Assembly: GCF_023698535.1 (NCBI RefSeq)
Contig: NZ_JALJCL010000002.1
Location: 124,001 to 188,000, forward strand
DNA from: Halorientalis regularis
GTDB taxonomy: Archaea; Halobacteriota; Halobacteria; Halobacteriales; Haloarculaceae
DNA: 64,000 nucleotides
Direction: 5' to 3'
The position numbers were made by a program, and so were the translations under genes. Below, in pieces: positions 42,095 through 50,487 of this stretch. Under the pieces are notes generated by a model. The model made no database searches. It was not told the origin of the DNA and saw only the letters and a program-made list of their open reading frames with translations. The stretch's first letter is position 1, and each line of letters starts with the position of its first letter.

Positions 42095-43261
42095 ATGACA
42101 CGCTCCGTCTGGCTGAAAGCCGACGACGAAGTCGGCGACTGGGAGACACGCAAACGCCGCATCACGGCCGGCCTGGAGGCCGGCGTCGACTGGGTGCTGG
42201 TCGACGAGTCCGACGTGGACCGTGTCCGCGAACTCGGGGAAGTGAACGTCGCGGCCTTCTCGAACGGCGACGTTCACGTGATGGAAGCCGAGGAGGACGA
42301 CACGGAAGCCGACGCCGTCGTCGTCGGCAAGGACGGCGAAGGCGACGGCACCGTCGACCTGCCCACGGACTTCTCGGGCTCGGCCGATCTCTCCTCGCTG
42401 CGCTCGAACGGCGACAGCCCGCAGGGTGGCTACGTCCGCATCCTGAACGAGGACTACGAAGCCTTCGCCCAGGCGGTCGCCGAAGAAGCCGAGTACACCC
42501 TCGTCATCGGCGAGGACTGGCAGATTATTCCCCTGGAGAACCTCATCGCCCGCATCGGCGAGGAGACCGACCTGATCGCCGGCGTCCAGACCGCCGAGGA
42601 GGCCCGCACCGCCTTCGAGACGCTGGAACTGGGCTCGGACGGCGTCCTGCTCGACACCGACGACCCCGACGAGATTCGGAAGACGGTCGAGGTCCGCGAC
42701 GAGAGCCAGCGCGAGTCCGTCGACCTCCAGTGGGCCGAGATCACGGCCATCGAACAGACGGGCTCCGCCGACCGGGTCTGTGTCGACACGGGCAACCTCA
42801 TGGAACACGACGAGGGGATGCTCGTCGGCTCGATGTCCCGCGGTCTCTTCTTCGTCCACGCCGAGACGGCCGAATCTCCCTACGTCGCCTCCCGTCCCTT
42901 CCGGGTCAACGCCGGCGCGGTCCACGCCTACGTCCGCACGCCCGACGGCGGAACGAAGTACCTCTCGGAACTGCGCAGCGGCGACGAGGTGCAAGTCGTC
43001 GACACCGAAGGCAACACCCGCGAAGCCATCGTCGGCCGCGTGAAAATCGAGAAACGACCCATGTTCCGGGTCCAGGCCGAGACGGCGGAGGGCGACCGCA
43101 TCGAGACCCTGCTCCAGAACGCAGAGACGATCAAGGTGGCCACGAGCGAGGGCCGGAAAGCCGTCACCGACCTTGAAGCCGGCGACGAACTGAAGGTGTT
43201 CTACGAGGACACCGCCCGCCACTTCGGCGAGGCCGTCGACGAGAGCATCATCGAAAAGTAG
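42095..43261 (+). CDS. 3-dehydroquinate synthase type II
   Basis: The archaeal alternative to AroB: oxidative deamination and cyclisation of 2-amino-3,7-dideoxy-D-threo-hept-6-ulosonate to 3-dehydroquinate, using NAD. 388 residues, full-length; typical phrases are MTRSVWLKADDEVGDWETRK, GVLLDTDDPDEIRKT, VDTGNLMEHDEGMLVGSMS and RPFRVNAGAVHAYV. The next shikimate enzyme, type I dehydroquinase, is encoded nearby at 45419 on the other strand. Not in an operon with the upstream pilus-like locus by any visible overlap. Confidence 0.95.
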   Translation: MTRSVWLKADDEVGDWETRKRRITAGLEAGVDWVLVDESDVDRVRELGEVNVAAFSNGDVHVMEAEEDDTEADAVVVGKDGEGDGTVDLPTDFSGSADLSSLRSNGDSPQGGYVRILNEDYEAFAQAVAEEAEYTLVIGEDWQIIPLENLIARIGEETDLIAGVQTAEEARTAFETLELGSDGVLLDTDDPDEIRKTVEVRDESQRESVDLQWAEITAIEQTGSADRVCVDTGNLMEHDEGMLVGSMSRGLFFVHAETAESPYVASRPFRVNAGAVHAYVRTPDGGTKYLSELRSGDEVQVVDTEGNTREAIVGRVKIEKRPMFRVQAETAEGDRIETLLQNAETIKVATSEGRKAVTDLEAGDELKVFYEDTARHFGEAVDESIIEK

Positions 43262-43378
43262 TCGATCGTTTTTCCGTGGCAGGGTTCGGATTCTAACGTT
43301 GTTTTCAGTGGGCCCGATGTAACTAACGATGTTTCCGCTACCTCTGGGTTTTTGGACTTCCGTAACGATAAGTGATTG

Positions 43379-44893
43379 ATGGCACAGACACCACAGACCG
43401 AGCGATCCGAACCGGAGCTATCCGCGGACGCGGACTGGAACTGCCTGTACGTCGACGGGAACTGGCACGGCCCGGGCGACCGTGACACGATCTCAGTCGA
43501 GGACCCCTCCACACGCGAGGAGTGGACGCGGGTACCCGCAGGCACGACGGAGGACGTGGACGACGCCTACGCAGCGGCGAAAAGCGCCCAGGAGCGCTGG
43601 GCCGAGAAGAGCCCCGACCAGCGCGCCGAGGTCGTCCAGACGGTCTACGCGCTGATGGACGAGTACGAGGACGAACTCACCGAATTGCTCATGGCCGAGT
43701 CGGGCAGCGCCCAGCTCAAGAGCAACGTCGAACTCCAGACGGCCGCGGGCGGCGTCGCCGAGGCGGCGACCTACCCCTCACGGGCCGGCGGCGACATCCG
43801 GGATTCGACCATCGAGGGCAAGGAGAACCTCGTCAAGCGAGAACCAGCGGGCGTCGTCGCGGTCATCCCGCCGTGGAACTTCCCTTTCCACCTGGCGATC
43901 CGTGCGGTCGCGCCCGCCGTCGCGCTGGGTAACGGCGTGGTCATCAAGCCCGCCTCGGACACGCCGGTCACGAGCGGGCTGGCCATCGCCAAGCTGTTCG
44001 AGATGGCCGGGGCACCGCCGGGCCTGGTCAACTGCGTCCCCGGCAGAGGGTCCGAGATCGGTGACCGCGTGGCCGGCCACCCCGACGTGGACGTGGTTGC
44101 CTTCACCGGTTCCACCGAAGTCGGTCGCCACGTCGCGAAACAGGCCGTCGACTCGCTGGCCTTCCCCGCGATGGAACTGGGTGGGAACGGCCCCAACGTC
44201 GTCCTCGAAGACGCGGATCTGGACAACGCCCTCTCGGGGAGCGCCTTCGGCAGTTTCTCCCACCAGGGACAGGTCTGTATCTCGATCAATCGCCACCTGG
44301 TCCACGAGTCCATCTACGACGAGTTCGTCGAGGGCATGGTCGAGAAAGCCGAGATGCTCCCGGCCGGCAGCGTCCACGACGGCAACATCGTCGGCCCGAT
44401 CATCAACGAGACCCAGCGCGACCAGATCCTCCAGTTCGTCGAGGAAACGGTCGAGCAGGGCGCGACGCTGGAGACGGGCGGCGACACGGTTCCCGTCGAC
44501 GGTGTCGAGGACTCGCTGGTCGTCGAACCCACCGTCCTCTCGGACGCGACCAACGAGATGACCGCGGCCTGTAACGAACACTTCGGGCCGGTCGCACCGA
44601 TCATCCCCTTCTCGGACGACGAGGAGGCCATCGAACTGGCCAACGACACGGAGTACGGGCTGGCGGCCTCGGTCTGGTCGGGCGACCGCAACCGCGCAGA
44701 GGACGTGGCCGACGGCATCGACGCGGGGATGGTCCACATCAACGATCAGCCGATCAACGAGGAAGCCAACGTGCCCTTCGGCGGCATGAAAGCCTCCGGC
44801 ATCGGCCGGTTCCACGGCGACGCGATCATGCGGGAACTGACCGAGACGAAGTGGATCTCGGTCCAGCGCGAGCCGCGCCAGTTCCCGATGTAG
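43379..44893 (+). CDS. Aldehyde dehydrogenase
   Basis: NAD(P)-dependent oxidation of an aldehyde to an acid. 504 residues. Conserved residues visible: IPPWNFPFH (N167), VVIKPAS (K190), GSTEVGR, MELGGNGP (general base E266) and QGQVCISINR (nucleophile C300). The resemblance is to benzaldehyde/vanillin-type dehydrogenases, but the substrate is not determined. The ATG at 43379 is directly preceded by an in-frame TTG; I take the ATG. T-rich GGTTTTTGG lies about 25-33 bases upstream. Confidence 0.93.
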   Translation: MAQTPQTERSEPELSADADWNCLYVDGNWHGPGDRDTISVEDPSTREEWTRVPAGTTEDVDDAYAAAKSAQERWAEKSPDQRAEVVQTVYALMDEYEDELTELLMAESGSAQLKSNVELQTAAGGVAEAATYPSRAGGDIRDSTIEGKENLVKREPAGVVAVIPPWNFPFHLAIRAVAPAVALGNGVVIKPASDTPVTSGLAIAKLFEMAGAPPGLVNCVPGRGSEIGDRVAGHPDVDVVAFTGSTEVGRHVAKQAVDSLAFPAMELGGNGPNVVLEDADLDNALSGSAFGSFSHQGQVCISINRHLVHESIYDEFVEGMVEKAEMLPAGSVHDGNIVGPIINETQRDQILQFVEETVEQGATLETGGDTVPVDGVEDSLVVEPTVLSDATNEMTAACNEHFGPVAPIIPFSDDEEAIELANDTEYGLAASVWSGDRNRAEDVADGIDAGMVHINDQPINEEANVPFGGMKASGIGRFHGDAIMRELTETKWISVQREPRQFPM

Positions 44894-44914
44894 GGCCGGC
44901 CGACGACTCGCCGT

Positions 44915-45325
44915 TCAGTTTTTTTCAGGCCCGCCGTCCAGTTCCGTCGAACACCAGTGACAGAACTCCAGATCGGAGTCGACCTCGCGCCCACAACTGG
45001 GACACTGCGTCCCGTCGGCGACGCGCTGATTGGCCTCGTTGTCCCGCGAGGCCAGGATGTACGCGTCGACCATGTTCATGCCCGTCACGGCCGAGAGCGC
45101 GACCACCGCCCGGAGCGGCATGGCGCGGGACATCTGCATCAGCGAGTCGACGGTCAGCGTCGTCGGGTAGACCCCGTCGGGGATCATGAGCGAGCCGGTG
45201 AGAATGATGAGTCCGAACCACAGGAGCGCACGCGCCCACTCCCGCAGGTAGACGTGGCCGAGTCCCGGATAGACGAGTCCCAGCACGGCGGCGAGTAGCG
45301 GCCGCTTTCGGGCGCTATCTAGCAC
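44915..45325 (-). CDS. Membrane protein with C-terminal zinc ribbon
   Basis: 136 residues: two or three helices (PLLAAVLGLVYPGLGHVYL, ALLWFGLIILTGSLMI, AVVALSAVTGMNMVDAYIL) and a C-terminal zinc ribbon CPSCGREV-to-CHWCSTEL. The start PLLAAVLGLVYPGLGHVYLRE is the kind of segment seen in TM2/DUF5683-like proteins. GTG start at 45325 with TTGTTAAG about 25-33 bases upstream on the minus strand as TATA-like box. Function unknown. Confidence 0.75.
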   Translation of the reverse strand: MLDSARKRPLLAAVLGLVYPGLGHVYLREWARALLWFGLIILTGSLMIPDGVYPTTLTVDSLMQMSRAMPLRAVVALSAVTGMNMVDAYILASRDNEANQRVADGTQCPSCGREVDSDLEFCHWCSTELDGGPEKN

Positions 45326-45418
45326 TGTCCCGGCATTCTGTGACGGGCGGTTGTTAAGCTTCCGCCTTCGATGAACGGTGTCTCCGGCCGTTCTCGGGCG
45401 GTTCGGTGCGACGTTCGG

Positions 45419-46108
45419 TCAGTCTTCGGTCGGCTTCGACTCCAGCTCGGCGACGAGTCGGCGCAGGGTCGCGAGGTCGTACTGCCCGGGCGCGGTCGCC
45501 TCGGCCGGATCGACGGGCGCGTAGCCGATCTTCGACCCGTACAGCGGCGCGACCGCCCGGGAGTGACGGCCGGGTTCGCCCATCGCCATCGTCGCGACCC
45601 GGTCGCCGGCAGCCGCGGAGGCCCGGGTCGCCGCCAGCAGTTCGAGCACGTCGTCGGTCGAGCGGGCCGTCACCGCCAGTTTGCCCACGTCGCCGTACTC
45701 GCAGGCCCGGTCGAGCAACTGCCGGAGTTTGGGGGGTTCGGGCGTCTTCGCGAAGTCGTGGGTCGACACGATGACGGCGGCCCCGTGATCGCGGGCGTGG
45801 TCGATCACGCGTCCACCGTCGCCCTCGGAGGCGGTCCTGAGTTCCACGTCGACGGCTTCGACCGCGGGGTGTTCGGCGGCGGCACAGAGCGCGTCGAGGC
45901 GGGCGTCGCCGTCGTCGGCCTCCCCGCCCTCGAAGTCCGCGCGGTTGGTCACGATCAGCGGCAACTCCCCGTCGTAGTCGGCGAGTGCCGCGAGCGGGTC
46001 CGTCGCGAGGTCCATGCGGAACTCGACGGCGTCTGCGTCTTCGCGGGCGGCCGGCTCGTCCCCCAGATCGGCCGTGGCCGCCGCCAGCACGAACGATTCG
46101 AAGTCCAT
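45419..46108 (-). CDS. aroD: 3-dehydroquinate dehydratase, type I
   Basis: Dehydrates 3-dehydroquinate to 3-dehydroshikimate through a Schiff base. 229 residues with VEFRMD (E29, R31), VSTHDF (H117) and GKLAVTARS (Schiff-base K143), plus MGEPGRHSRAVAPLYGS near the end. Start ATG 46108, with TTTTTATTC about 21-32 bases upstream on the minus strand; the 13 codons before it are excluded. Functionally linked with the dehydroquinate synthase at 42095. Confidence 0.94.
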   Translation of the reverse strand: MDFESFVLAAATADLGDEPAAREDADAVEFRMDLATDPLAALADYDGELPLIVTNRADFEGGEADDGDARLDALCAAAEHPAVEAVDVELRTASEGDGGRVIDHARDHGAAVIVSTHDFAKTPEPPKLRQLLDRACEYGDVGKLAVTARSTDDVLELLAATRASAAAGDRVATMAMGEPGRHSRAVAPLYGSKIGYAPVDPAEATAPGQYDLATLRRLVAELESKPTED

Positions 46109-46183
46109 ACCTCCGGTCAGTCCGAGTCCGAATAAAAACCTGTCCACTTGGCGGTTCGAGTCGGGTTGGGCTCCCGGCGGCCG

Positions 46184-47227
46184 TCAGTACGGTTCGTGGG
46201 TCGCCAGATAGCGGTGGCCGTCGTCGGGCCGCTCGCTCGCCACGTCGGCGACGGTGTACAGCTGGATCTCCCGTTCGTTTCTGGTCGTCACGGGGAACTC
46301 GTAGTTCGCGGCCTCGTAGCCCGGCGGGTCGCCCTCGGCGCGGCGGCGCTCGACGAACTCGCGGTGGGCGTCGAGGCGGTCGCTGGCGAGCCGTTCCGAG
46401 AGTTCGGGGACTCGCTCGACGCTCTCGCCGATGGCGTCGGCGAAGGCCGGATCGAGTTCGTAGCCCACGGAGTCGCGGCCGGCGACCATCGCCGCGATGG
46501 TCGTCGTCCCCGTCCCGAGGAACGGATCGAGGACCGAGTCCCCGTAGGTGGAGAACATCCGGATCAGGCGGAGCGGGATTTCGAGGGGATAGGCTGCGGA
46601 CCGCTCGCGCGTCCCGTCGCCGTCGAGGTGCTGGTCCTCGCCCAGAATCTCCCAGCAGTCCGAGAACCACTCGTTGCGCTCCTCCCAGAAGTAGGCGCTC
46701 TCGTACCGCTCGTCGTCCCCCGGCGGGAACTCCCGGAGATCGCCGTTGCGAAAGACGAGGACGTGTTCGTGTTCCAGCGTCGGGTAGGCGTTCGGCGGCA
46801 GGGTGCCCGACCCCATGAACTTGCTCGGGCTGTTGGTGGGTTTCCGCCAGAGGATCTCCGGGAGGCTGGTGAACCCGTGGTCGCGCATCCGGGTGACGAT
46901 CTCGGTGTGGTTGGGCCACAGCTGGAACTGGCCGTCCACGGTACGAGTCGCGTCACCGACGTTGATGCAGGCGATGCCGCCCGGAGCCAGGACGCGTTCG
47001 AGTTCGGCCCAGACGGTGTCGAGCGCGTCGTGCATCAGCTGGAAGGCGCGGTCGCCGTCACCCTCGTCGAGCGCGGTCTCGACCGCGGGGTCCAGGTCCG
47101 CGAACAGGGCGTCCCACTGCTCGACCAGGGGGTAGGGGGGCGAGGTCACGACGAGGTCGACAGCGTCGTCCTCGACGGCGGCCAGCGTGCGCGCGTCGTC
47201 GAGGACGACCCTGTGCTCGGTCTCCAT
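46184..47227 (-). CDS. zim: DNA (cytosine-N4) methyltransferase, probable CTAG methylase
   Basis: 347 residues. Motif IV TSPPYP is at 28-33 and motif I DPFLGTGTTTIAA at 234-246, the order of class beta amino-methyltransferases; SPPY favours N4-cytosine or N6-adenine, with m4C likely. No endonuclease gene is near. Haloarchaea share an orphan m4C enzyme named Zim that modifies CTAG; length and sequence style agree with it, but the identification is from memory. CTAG is strongly avoided in this window. It follows the second TFB gene on the same strand. Confidence 0.75.
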   Translation of the reverse strand: METEHRVVLDDARTLAAVEDDAVDLVVTSPPYPLVEQWDALFADLDPAVETALDEGDGDRAFQLMHDALDTVWAELERVLAPGGIACINVGDATRTVDGQFQLWPNHTEIVTRMRDHGFTSLPEILWRKPTNSPSKFMGSGTLPPNAYPTLEHEHVLVFRNGDLREFPPGDDERYESAYFWEERNEWFSDCWEILGEDQHLDGDGTRERSAAYPLEIPLRLIRMFSTYGDSVLDPFLGTGTTTIAAMVAGRDSVGYELDPAFADAIGESVERVPELSERLASDRLDAHREFVERRRAEGDPPGYEAANYEFPVTTRNEREIQLYTVADVASERPDDGHRYLATHEPY

Positions 47228-47312
47228 GCGGGTGGCCACGAACGGCCCCCTTTCGACTCTTGTGGTCCTGTCGCTCCGGAGTCGGCGACTGCGGGAGAAA
47301 AGCGCCAGTCAG

Positions 47313-48284
47313 TCAGGCCATCGGGAGGTCCTGCTCGGCTTCCAGCAGTTCGTGGTAGCGGTTGCGGATGGTGACTTCGCTGATGTCTGCGACCTCGGAG
47401 ACGGCGGCCTGCGTGGTCTTCTCGTTGGTCAGCAGGGCGGCCGCGTAGACGGCGGCGGCGGCGAGTCCGACCGGGGACTTCCCGGAGTGGACGCCCTTCT
47501 CCTTGGCGTTCTGGAGGAGCTGGCGGGCGCGGTGTTCGGCCTCGTCGGAGAGTTCCAGCGACGAGGCAAAGCGGGGCACGTAGCTCTCGGGGTCGGCCGG
47601 CTTCACTTCGAGGCCGAGTTCGCGCACGACGTAGCGGTACGTGCGGGCGATCTCGCTCTTCTCGACCCGCGAAACGTCCGTGATCTCGTCGAGGCTCCGG
47701 GGGACGCCGGCCTGGCGCGCGGCGGCGTAGACCGAGGCAGTGGAGACGCCTTCGATGGAGCGACCGGGGAGGAGGTCCTCGTCCAGCGCGCGGCGGTAGA
47801 TGACGGAGGCGGTCTCGCGGACGTTCTCGGGCAGGCCCAGCGCAGAGGCCATGCGGTCGATCTCACCGAGGGCCTGCTTGAGGTTGCGTTCCTTGGAGTC
47901 GCGGGTCCGGAACCGCTCGTTCCACTTCCGGAGCCGCTGCATCTTCTGGCGCTGGCGACTGCCCAGGGAGTTACCGTAGGCGTCCTTGTCGCGCCAGTCG
48001 ATGTTGGTCGAGAGCCCCTTGTCGTGCATCATGTTGGTTGTCGGGGCTCCGACGCGCGATTTCTCGTCTTTCTCGCTGGCGTCGAACGCGCGCCACTCGG
48101 GGCCGCGGTCGATCTCGTCTTCCTCGACGACCAGTCCGCAGTCCTCACACACCGTCTCGCCGTGTTCGTTGTCCATGACGAGGTGACCCCCACACTCCGG
48201 GCAATCTACCGCTTCGGCCTCGTCGGTCTCCTCCGCTGTCGTCTCGTCGGTCGTGCGCGTTCGCGCTCTCGTGTTCTCGCTCAT
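47313..48284 (-). CDS. Transcription initiation factor IIB (TFB), second copy
   Basis: 323 residues, complete: zinc ribbon (C28, C31, C46, C49), linker with [16 protein letters not shown], and two cyclin repeats (from [15 protein letters not shown] and from FASSLELSDEAEHRARQ) ending [20 protein letters not shown]. It is clearly paralogous to the copy at 23966 but diverges in the linker and recognition-helix regions, as expected for TFBs with different promoter sets. A TATA-like ATTTAAAT is about 90 bases upstream, giving a leadered mRNA. The methyltransferase gene follows 85 bases after its stop. Confidence 0.94.
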   Translation of the reverse strand: MSENTRARTRTTDETTAEETDEAEAVDCPECGGHLVMDNEHGETVCEDCGLVVEEDEIDRGPEWRAFDASEKDEKSRVGAPTTNMMHDKGLSTNIDWRDKDAYGNSLGSRQRQKMQRLRKWNERFRTRDSKERNLKQALGEIDRMASALGLPENVRETASVIYRRALDEDLLPGRSIEGVSTASVYAAARQAGVPRSLDEITDVSRVEKSEIARTYRYVVRELGLEVKPADPESYVPRFASSLELSDEAEHRARQLLQNAKEKGVHSGKSPVGLAAAAVYAAALLTNEKTTQAAVSEVADISEVTIRNRYHELLEAEQDLPMA

Positions 48285-48367
48285 TGGTACGAAGGCGGAT
48301 GCTATCCGGGCAGGTGTGACCTGAAAATTCCCGGACAGTCGTAGGTAGCAAATACATTACGGCGAAA

Positions 48368-48380
48368 CTTATTTAAATGT
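48368..48380 (-). promoter_or_regulatory. TATA box of the second TFB gene
   Basis: ACATTTAAATAAG on the minus strand, 84-96 bases before the start at 48284. It implies a 5' leader of about 60 bases, unusual among the mostly leaderless genes here. Confidence 0.45.
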
Positions 48381-48515
48381 TTCGGTGCCGTTCGCTGTTC
48401 TCCGGGTAGCAGGTTCTACGTATCTGATTTCGACCGGATAGTTGGAGTATTAATATGTTGTTACAGTGTGACACCCCACACCCTCAGCGACCCGCTCAAA
48501 AAGCGGTCGGCCACG

Positions 48516-49829
48516 TCACTCGATGGCGCGTTCGACGTGGTCGACGACGTAGTCCGCGAACTCCTCGCCGGCCTGCTGGTCGAACTGACTGCGCAGGTAG
48601 CGGAAGGAGAGGTTGACTTCGCCCTGGAAGGTCGCGACGCCGATAGAGACCGGCGTGCCTCGCCAGGCCGGCGGCGAGAACCACGGCCGCTCCTCGGCGT
48701 CGGGTTCGAGCGAGGGCATCGCCGGAATCCGGCCGAGGTTCGACAGCATCGCAGTGTCGAGCAGGCGTCGCCCGGGGCCACGGAGCAGGCGCGGCAGCTG
48801 GCGTTTCAGCTCCACCGGCGTCCCCGGCGGCAACATCTCGAGGATCTTGTAGAGGGCGGCTGCCCGGTCGCGCTCGGTGAGTTCCTCGGTCTGCTCGCCG
48901 ATCTCTCGGGCCGCCGTCATGTGATCCGTTCGGTCCCGGGTCCGGGTCTCGACGCTCTCGAACATCGAGTACATCCCGGCGACCTGGTAGAACCAGTCGT
49001 CTGGCCGGAGGTTGATCGGCATCATGACGCTGATCTTCCGGGCGGACTTCCCGTGGTCCTCGTTCCACTCCGCGATGGCCATGTGCAGCGCCGCCTGCAA
49101 CACGTCGTTGACGGACACGCCGTCGGGCCGGTTGCCGATGAGCCGCGCCGTGAGGTCGGCGTCGAGTTTGCGCCGGGCGAACCGCCAGCCCGCCTCGTCC
49201 GTGCCGCCGACCCGTGCGATCCGGGTCGGCGAGTCGACCACGTTCTGGAGGTGCCGCGTCGCCGAATCGACCACGTTCAGCCCGTCGTCCAGCGACGAGG
49301 GGCGCAGGTCGTCGAGCATCGACCGCGACTCCCGGAAGCTCACGGAATCCTGCATCGGTTCGTCGCCGCGGTACGCCTCACAGAGCGCCTGGGCGATCCG
49401 CAGGGTACCCACGCCGTCGGCGGCGACGTGATTCATGCTCACCAGTATCCGGTCGCCGCCGTCGATCCCCGCACCTCTGACGACCAGCACCCGAAACGGC
49501 GGTTCCTCGATCAGATCGAACCGTCGGTAGTAGAGCTGATTCTGGATCTCCTCGAGGTCCCGCCCACTTCCGTCGATCGCACCGACCTCGACCTCGTACT
49601 CGTCGTCGGGAAGCTCCCACTCGAAGCGGGTCGACGAGAGGTCGCTCGGCTGCTTGCGGGCCCCGGCTATCGGATGGACCGCACAGGCCGTCGCCGCGGC
49701 CTCACCCAGCCGGTCGACATCGACCGTCACCGTCGTTTCGAGTTCGGCCTGGATGTTCCAGGGCTGGAACTCGTGTTCGATGTGATGCACCGACTCCTCG
49801 ATCATCGAGAACGGAACTGTCGTGCTCAC
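48516..49829 (-). CDS. Stand-alone condensation-domain acyltransferase-like protein
   Basis: 437 residues of the CoA-dependent acyltransferase/condensation superfamily (as in NRPS condensation domains, PapA5 and wax-ester synthases). The active-site HHxxxDG motif appears as NHVAADG at 133-139: the catalytic second histidine (H134) and the aspartate are kept, the first histidine is asparagine. VSVNDVLQAALHMAIAEW and ISVMMPINLRPDD are typical of the fold's C-terminal half. No NRPS or carrier protein is near. GTG start at 49829. Likely makes an ester or amide of an unknown lipid or metabolite. Confidence 0.78.
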   Translation of the reverse strand: MSTTVPFSMIEESVHHIEHEFQPWNIQAELETTVTVDVDRLGEAAATACAVHPIAGARKQPSDLSSTRFEWELPDDEYEVEVGAIDGSGRDLEEIQNQLYYRRFDLIEEPPFRVLVVRGAGIDGGDRILVSMNHVAADGVGTLRIAQALCEAYRGDEPMQDSVSFRESRSMLDDLRPSSLDDGLNVVDSATRHLQNVVDSPTRIARVGGTDEAGWRFARRKLDADLTARLIGNRPDGVSVNDVLQAALHMAIAEWNEDHGKSARKISVMMPINLRPDDWFYQVAGMYSMFESVETRTRDRTDHMTAAREIGEQTEELTERDRAAALYKILEMLPPGTPVELKRQLPRLLRGPGRRLLDTAMLSNLGRIPAMPSLEPDAEERPWFSPPAWRGTPVSIGVATFQGEVNLSFRYLRSQFDQQAGEEFADYVVDHVERAIE

Positions 49830-49980
49830 CGGTTCTCACCCCGTTTCTGACCCCACATACACGAGAGAACACCGTGGCCGCACATAAATTCACACCAAAC
49901 GCTTCGATTTTTGGGACCCGGCGGCCTGAGAGCGGGGTTCGGGCACAACGCACAAGATCACCCCCGCCCCAGGGCTCGAC

Positions 49981-50487
49981 ATGCATGTCGCAGTCGGCAG
50001 CGAGAATCCGGTGAAGATGGCCGCGACCAGACGAGCGCTCCCGGAGACGGTCGCCGAACCCGTCGGCGTCGAGTCGGGCGTCCCCGAACAGCCCCGCGGA
50101 CGCGACCAGACGATCGGCGGCGCACGGAACCGCGCCGAAGCCGCGCTGGCCGCGACCGACGCGGAACTCGGCGTCGGCATCGAGGGCGGCGTCGCCCGCG
50201 TCGAGGGAACCGAGGGCCTCTTTCTGATCATGTGGGCCGCGGTCACCGACGGGGAGCGCTGGGGCGTCGGCGGCGGGCCGAGCCTCCGACTCCCCGAGGA
50301 CGTGGCCGCCCGCGTCGCGGACGGGGCCGAACTCGGGCCGGTGATGGACGACCTGCTCGACACAGAGGGCGTGGCCGAGCGAGAAGGTGCGGCGGGTGTC
50401 CTCACCGGCGAACGGATCGACCGCGAGTCGGCGCTTGTCCACGCCGTCGCGAGCGCCGCTGGCCCGTTCGTGACCGAGCGGTACTAG
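49981..50487 (+). CDS. DUF84-family inosine/xanthosine triphosphatase
   Basis: 168 residues, similar to YjjX-type enzymes that hydrolyse non-canonical ITP/XTP. Family phrases: MHVAVGSENPVKMAATRRAL, the QPRGRDQTIGGARNRAEAAL phosphate-binding region and GIEGGVARVEG. Its TAG stop shares CTAG with the convergent glycosyltransferase gene. Housekeeping role in cleaning nucleotide pools is the established function of the family. Confidence 0.9.
   Translation: MHVAVGSENPVKMAATRRALPETVAEPVGVESGVPEQPRGRDQTIGGARNRAEAALAATDAELGVGIEGGVARVEGTEGLFLIMWAAVTDGERWGVGGGPSLRLPEDVAARVADGAELGPVMDDLLDTEGVAEREGAAGVLTGERIDRESALVHAVASAAGPFVTERY

Noticed and set aside
41147-43222. 691-codon minus-strand open frame
   Set aside because: Antisense shadow of dehydroquinate synthase II and the end of the giant surface protein gene.
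46148-46180. T-loop-like GGTTCGAGTC suggesting a tRNA
   Set aside because: No acceptor, anticodon or D-arm pairing can be built around it.
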